A DNA stretch of 6,385 bases from contig JANNSD010000078.1 in assembly GCA_031402225.1 (NCBI GenBank), positions 1 through 6,385 of the forward strand. Reading direction: 5' to 3'. Under the pieces are notes generated by a model. That model was not told the DNA's origin and did no database searches. It worked only from the letters and a program-made list of their open reading frames with translations. Numbering within the stretch: the stretch's first letter is position 1; every line of letters starts with the position of its first letter. Below, one piece after another: positions 4,415 to 6,385 of this stretch. Source of the DNA: JAGGAG01 sp031402225. Lineage in GTDB: Bacteria; Gemmatimonadota; Gemmatimonadetes; Gemmatimonadales; GWC2-71-9. Position numbers and translations under genes: made by a program.

Positions 4415-6385
4415 TCAGGGCGACGCCGGCGTGTTCACCGGTTTCCCATCCGCATCGAGCAGCTGCACCGGCCCCAGGTTCAGCTCCCGAATCCCTGCCT
4501 CGATCTTCGCCCGGTCACCCACGACAAGGATGACGGTGCGGTCGGGATGGATCTCCGCCTGGGACACCCGCGCCACGTCGTCCGAACCCACCGCGCGGAT
4601 CCGGTCGGCATAGGTGCTGTAGTAGTCGGCCGGCAGATCGAACGTATCGATGTCCTGCAGCGCACTGGCCACCGCGTACCCGGTTTCCCAGCGCCCCGCC
4701 AGGCTCCGGGTTAGCCGGTCCCGCGCCGCCTCGAGCTCGGCATCGGTCATCGGCCGCGCACCAATGGCATCGTTCAGCTCCTGGACCACCTCCTGCAGCG
4801 ACTCCTTCGTCTTGTCGGTCTGCACCGGCGCGTACACCATCCAGGGACGCTGCCCCTTGGCGTCGAGCGAGAAGGAATACGCCCCGTACGACCAGTGCTT
4901 GCCCTCGCGCAGGTTCATGTTCATCCGCGCGCCGAACGCCCCGCCGAACGCGTCATTGAACACCTGAAACGCATACTCGTCAGGGTTGTTGGTGGGCGGC
5001 AGGAGCTGCCCGGCAAAGATCACCGACTGCTCGGCGCCGGGCCGATCCATGATGAACACTTCGCGGCCCGCCGGTGCACCAACAATCTGGAGATTCTTCC
5101 GCGGAACATCACCGGCCTTCCAGCCGCCAAAGACGCGCTCGAGCTGCGGCATCAGCTCCGCCATGGTGATATCACCCACCACAACCAGCGTAGCGTGATT
5201 GGGCCGGAACCAGGTCTGGTGGAAGCGCTGCAGGTCGGCCCGCGTCATCGCGGTGATCGACTGCTCGGTGCCCGACCCCGTCAGCGGCTGGCTGTACGCG
5301 TGGTCGGCGCCATACAGCTGCTGCGGCAGCACGCGCAGCCCCATCGAGATCGGCCGCACCTTTTCCTGGGCGATCTCGGCCAGGGTGATCTTCCGCACCC
5401 GATCCAGGTCCGCCTGCGGGAAGGACGGGTTCAACACGACATCGGCAAAGATGTCCAGCGCCGGCGCAAGCTGGTCCTTGAGCGCGGACAGCACCACATA
5501 CGACACGTCGAGGCTGCAGTAGGCGTACAACTGGGCGCCATGCGCTTCCAGTTGTTCCGCGATCGCAGATGACGACCGCGTAGTCGTGCCTTCATCGAGC
5601 ATGTCCATCACCATTGAGGCGGTGCCGGGCGCGCCACCATGATCGGCGGCATACCCCGCGTCCATCAGCAGCGACATGTTCACCACCGGCACCGCGGTGC
5701 GCCGCACCAGTTGCACCTTGAGCCCGTTCGCCATCGTGGCCCGTTCCGGCGTCGCAAGCGGCGCGCTCGGCGCGGGGCCCGGCGCCGGCAGCTTCGACCG
5801 ATCCACGTCGCTGGCTACCGTGGTGTGGTCGGGATAGGGCTCCACCACCAGGACGTACTGACCGTCGGCGAGCCAGCGATTCGCTGCGCCGCGCAGGTCG
5901 GCTGCAGTGGCTGACATGACACGCTGCAGGATTGCCTTGTAGGCGGTGGGATCGCCGAGGTAGACCTGGTTCCGCGCCAGCACGTCAGACTTCCCGCCGA
6001 ACCCGCCGATCCGCTCGAGGCCGCGCACGAAGTCGGCGCGGTACGTCGTCTTAACACGTTCGAGTTCCGCTGGTGTCGGTCCAGTCCGGAGGAAGCCGGC
6101 GATCACGCTATCCATCGCCTTCTCCACCTGCGCCGCACTTCCGCCCGGCTGCACGGTGGCCCAGAGATACACCTGGGAGCCGATCTCGCGGGCATCCACG
6201 AAGGCCACGACATCGGTCGCAATCTTCCGGTCGTAGACCAGGCTCTGGTAAAGGCGCGAGGACTTTCCCTGCCCCAGCAGCATGACGACCAGCTCGAGCC
6301 AGGTCTCGTCCGGGCTGCCGTAGGGCGGCACGTTCCAGATCTTGTAGATCCGCGACTGGGGCACCCGATCCTGCAGGACCTGCCG
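4415..6385 (-). CDS. Two-module M16 (insulinase/pitrilysin) metallopeptidase family protein, N-terminus outside the window
   Basis: The frame is open to the right edge, giving 656 visible residues; fused two-module proteins of this type are about 900-950 residues, so roughly the first 270-300 are missing. Visible residues 1 to about 200 are the C-terminal half of module 1, including KSSRLYQSLVYDRKIATDV and the TPAELERVK helix. A Pro/Ala linker (about 198-212) leads to module 2 (about 213-656), beginning with a MANGLKVQLV strand. At the position where an active M16 enzyme has HxxEH, module 2 reads MVMDMLDEGT (about 258-267), lacking both His, so module 2 cannot bind zinc. Catalysis would depend on module 1, whose motif lies outside. 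The substrate-binding LREGKHWSYGAYS (about 492-504) is retained. Members are usually exported to the periplasm and degrade peptides; a signal peptide cannot be seen here. Third-position GC is about 90% in a sample, host-like. It precedes the lipoprotein gene. Confidence 0.93.
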   Translation of the reverse strand, partial: RQVLQDRVPQSRIYKIWNVPPYGSPDETWLELVVMLLGQGKSSRLYQSLVYDRKIATDVVAFVDAREIGSQVYLWATVQPGGSAAQVEKAMDSVIAGFLRTGPTPAELERVKTTYRADFVRGLERIGGFGGKSDVLARNQVYLGDPTAYKAILQRVMSATAADLRGAANRWLADGQYVLVVEPYPDHTTVASDVDRSKLPAPGPAPSAPLATPERATMANGLKVQLVRRTAVPVVNMSLLMDAGYAADHGGAPGTASMVMDMLDEGTTTRSSSAIAEQLEAHGAQLYAYCSLDVSYVVLSALKDQLAPALDIFADVVLNPSFPQADLDRVRKITLAEIAQEKVRPISMGLRVLPQQLYGADHAYSQPLTGSGTEQSITAMTRADLQRFHQTWFRPNHATLVVVGDITMAELMPQLERVFGGWKAGDVPRKNLQIVGAPAGREVFIMDRPGAEQSVIFAGQLLPPTNNPDEYAFQVFNDAFGGAFGARMNMNLREGKHWSYGAYSFSLDAKGQRPWMVYAPVQTDKTKESLQEVVQELNDAIGARPMTDAELEAARDRLTRSLAGRWETGYAVASALQDIDTFDLPADYYSTYADRIRAVGSDDVARVSQAEIHPDRTVILVVGDRAKIEAGIRELNLGPVQLLDADGKPVNTPASP

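Noticed and set aside
3608..4714. Long plus-strand open frame (368 codons) opposite the lipoprotein and M16 genes
   Set aside because: It lies antisense to two well-supported genes and spans their boundary. Its Pro/Ser-rich product is what high-GC antisense sequence gives.
4895..5572. Plus-strand open frame inside the M16 gene (225 codons)
   Set aside because: His/Arg/Gly-rich antisense shadow of a strongly conserved coding region.

Overview
The window looks like chromosomal DNA of a high-GC bacterium, most likely Gemmatimonadota. The basis is resemblance only: a PknB-type kinase with a GRGGMA glycine loop, a fused two-module M16 peptidase, a serine-hydrolase tail and a Gly/Asp-rich lipoprotein are all typical of that phylum, but no marker gene is present.

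Layout, left to right. Positions 1-150 (+) hold the last 49 codons of a probable beta-lactamase-fold serine hydrolase. It converges on, and overlaps by 38 bp, a two-gene minus-strand unit: a DUF6883-like protein (349-690) followed by a DUF4926-like protein (113-352), joined by an ATGA stop/start overlap. Upstream of that pair, 849-893 is a 45-bp exact copy of the 3' end of the tRNA-Ala gene, followed on the minus strand by its own terminator-like hairpin (808-838). The intact tRNA-Ala(TGC) gene (2727-2799, minus) lies 1875 bp further right. The interval between the two copies holds 404 bp of apparently non-coding DNA with a strong hairpin, and one gene, a transmembrane Ser/Thr protein kinase (1298-2671, +).

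This arrangement is the main point of interest. The identity between the intact tRNA and the fragment starts exactly at the first base of the anticodon loop and runs through the 3' end, which is the footprint expected of a tyrosine integrase that crosses over in the anticodon loop. Joining 893 to 2769 would rebuild a complete tRNA-Ala. The 1.9-kb interval therefore reads as an integrated cassette, or a shrunken island, whose only cargo is a kinase; there is no integrase in the window.

Right of the tRNA are a TerB-like gene (2876-3373, +), divergent from the tRNA, and then two minus-strand genes: a lipoprotein with two diverged beta-rich repeats (3367-4317), whose end overlaps the TerB gene by 7 bp, and upstream of it the C-terminal two thirds of a two-module M16 metallopeptidase (4415-6385, running off the window). 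By hand counts on samples, third-position GC is about 90% in the M16 gene but about two thirds in the kinase and about 70% in the DUF6883 gene. This agrees with a core right side and an acquired left/centre. Apart from the DUF pair, no functional pathway links the genes.
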